Positions 63,077 through 64,000 of a DNA stretch of 64,000 nucleotides are shown piece after piece; within the stretch, counting starts at the first letter, position 1; each line of letters opens with the position of its first letter. Source of the DNA: Bacillus albus. Lineage in GTDB: Bacteria; Bacillota; Bacilli; Bacillales; Bacillaceae_G. The notes under the pieces were generated by a model. That model saw only the letters and a program-made list of their open reading frames with translations, was not told the origin of the DNA and searched no databases. Both the position numbers and the translations under genes were made by a program. Location: the NCBI RefSeq assembly GCF_001884185.1, contig NZ_MAOE01000083.1:1-64000 (forward strand), in the 5' to 3' direction.

Positions 63077-63116
63077 GAGGCTATATAGTCGTGTAATTAC
63101 ACGACTATATAGCCTC
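63077..63116. repeat. Perfect 40-base palindrome
   Basis: The two 20-base arms meet with no loop (centre at 63096/63097, GTGTAA|TTACAC). No T run follows. Confidence 0.9.
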
Positions 63117-63163
63117 AGGTTTAACCCGAATGAACGGGCGATTGGTGAGGGATAACTCATTAC
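63117..63163. repeat. Possible bcr-family repeat remnant
   Basis: It contains CCCGaatgaaCGGG and then GCGATTGGTGAGGGATAA, similar to CCGATTGGTGAAGGCTGATAA inside bcr1 at about 51948. It may be a related B. cereus group repeat, with the adjacent palindrome as its other half. Confidence 0.5.
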
Positions 63164-64000
63164 TTATGCGTTCAGTAAGTTAAAGAATCGATTTACATCT
63201 TCTTCTGAAACATCACTTAACTGCTTATATTTATATTTCGGATTTTGATCTTTATCAACGACAACAGAACGTACTCCTTCGAAGAAATCTGAATGTCTCA
63301 TGAAATTTTTAGCAAGTACAAGGTCGGTAGCGAAACATTCTTCAACGGATTTATCTTTTCCATCAATAAACTGTTTTAATGTTACTTTTAATGAAACAGG
63401 GGATTTGGATAATAACGTTTCTTTCGTTTTTAAAGCAAAGGAACTTTGGTCTTTCTCCAATGAATGGACGATTTCTTCAATTGTATCGAAAGCAAAATGG
63501 GCATTCATTTCTTCTAATGAAGGAGCAAGCTCGCTTTCTAAGTTTGGAACAGTTGCAAATGTACGAATAACTTCTTTTAAACTAGTATGTACATCATCTT
63601 CTTTATGCCAATTTACACTTTCAAGTTCAGTAAGGAAATTTGGTATTGAATCAGATGTCATAAAGTAATCAGCAGCGTTTATAAATAGTACGTCAGCAGC
63701 TTTTAAAATAGATGCTGTTAAAGCAACATATCGGCCAGCAAACCCTGGAGCTTTATTTAAGAAATAAGCAGCACCGACATCTGGGAAGAAGCCGATATTC
63801 ATCTCTGGCATTGCCCATTTCGTACGCTCAGTTACAATTCGATATTTCGCACCATTTGTAAGACCGACACCACCACCCATTACAATTCCATCTAAACAAG
63901 CGATAATCGGTTTTTTATATTGATAAATATATGTATCAATTTCATACTCTTCTTCAAAGAAACGTTCCGCATGCTGTAGTGCAGCTTCATTTGAACGTGC
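63164..64000 (-). CDS. 3-hydroxyisobutyryl-CoA hydrolase (enoyl-CoA hydratase family), 5' part beyond the window
   Basis: The last 278 codons of a crotonase-fold protein on the minus strand are present. ACLDGIVMGGGVGLTNGAKYRIVTERTKWAMPE is the oxyanion-hole segment and GFFPDVGAAYFLNKAPG follows. The long C-terminal part (SVEECFATDLVLAKNF..., FFEGVRSVVVDKDQNPKYKY) is typical of HIBYL-CoA hydrolases. It frees 3-hydroxyisobutyrate, the substrate of MmsB encoded nearby, so it belongs to the same valine pathway although on the other strand. The start lies outside the window; an internal ATG at 63880 is not the true start. Confidence 0.9.
   Translation of the reverse strand, partial: ARSNEAALQHAERFFEEEYEIDTYIYQYKKPIIACLDGIVMGGGVGLTNGAKYRIVTERTKWAMPEMNIGFFPDVGAAYFLNKAPGFAGRYVALTASILKAADVLFINAADYFMTSDSIPNFLTELESVNWHKEDDVHTSLKEVIRTFATVPNLESELAPSLEEMNAHFAFDTIEEIVHSLEKDQSSFALKTKETLLSKSPVSLKVTLKQFIDGKDKSVEECFATDLVLAKNFMRHSDFFEGVRSVVVDKDQNPKYKYKQLSDVSEEDVNRFFNLLNA

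Noticed and set aside
1-64000. CRISPR arrays, tRNA or rRNA genes
   Set aside because: No direct-repeat array with regular spacers and no tRNA cloverleaf or rRNA sequence was noticed on reading; weak cases could have been missed by eye.

Overview
The window is a stretch of a Bacillus cereus group chromosome (cereus/thuringiensis/anthracis type). The DNA is low in GC and AT-rich between genes. Shine-Dalgarno sequences are strong (AGGAGG/AAAGGAG), and TTG and GTG starts are frequent. Sporulation and germination genes are plentiful (racA, a Spo0 phosphorelay-type kinase, spo0M, a GerPA/GerPF-type protein, the kam locus). A copy of the group-specific repeat bcr1, flanked by TTTAT, lies at 51.86-52.02 kb.

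Layout. 0-0.33 kb: right end of an IS605-type element with the tnpB tail. 0.36-5.5 kb: YdcF-type protein, two-gene OpuC-like osmoprotectant importer, amino-acid antiporter, small protein. 5.5-9.2 kb: overlapping two-gene McrB/McrC-like nuclease system. 9.3-16.7 kb: acetyltransferase-like gene behind a cre-overlapped promoter, racA, CNNM/CBS transporter, aldehyde dehydrogenase, yueI, sensor kinase, DUF4397 protein. 17.6-26.1 kb: kam locus (yodT-S-R-Q-P, kamR, kamA, yokU, yozE) for lysine to beta-lysine metabolism, with a sigma-54 promoter before kamA. 26.3-31.5 kb: yodN, yozD, a serine-rich protein/kinase/spo0M operon, PAP2 phosphatase, CDF metal exporter, thioredoxin-like protein.

31.5-49.3 kb is an accessory zone with many small orphan genes and decayed pieces: a phage integrase tail, an IS3 transposase tail, a YVTN propeller tail, a chimeric sigma-factor relic and a truncated SDR. 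Intact genes there include a TPR membrane protein, two repetitive glycine-rich paralogues, a CHRD protein, tandem C1q-like cysteine-rich proteins, a GH25 lysozyme, a PrsA foldase, a YolD-like protein and a spore germination protein. Several have features expected of coat or exosporium proteins.

49.3-64 kb returns to core functions: a class A penicillin-binding protein with a repetitive tail, bcr1, an MFS transporter, a decayed HesB/YneR-like gene, then a methylcitrate and valine catabolic cluster (prpC, prpD, prpB, acyl-CoA dehydrogenase, mmsB, mmsA), a LysE exporter, and the 3' part of a 3-hydroxyisobutyryl-CoA hydrolase gene. The valine pathway enzymes make propionyl-CoA, which the methylcitrate enzymes convert to pyruvate and succinate. 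The gene order is therefore one pathway, with a likely CcpA site at its promoter.

Starts were set by Shine-Dalgarno spacing, so many differ from the longest possible reading frame. Names rest on recognised motifs, family knowledge and synteny; no database search was run.
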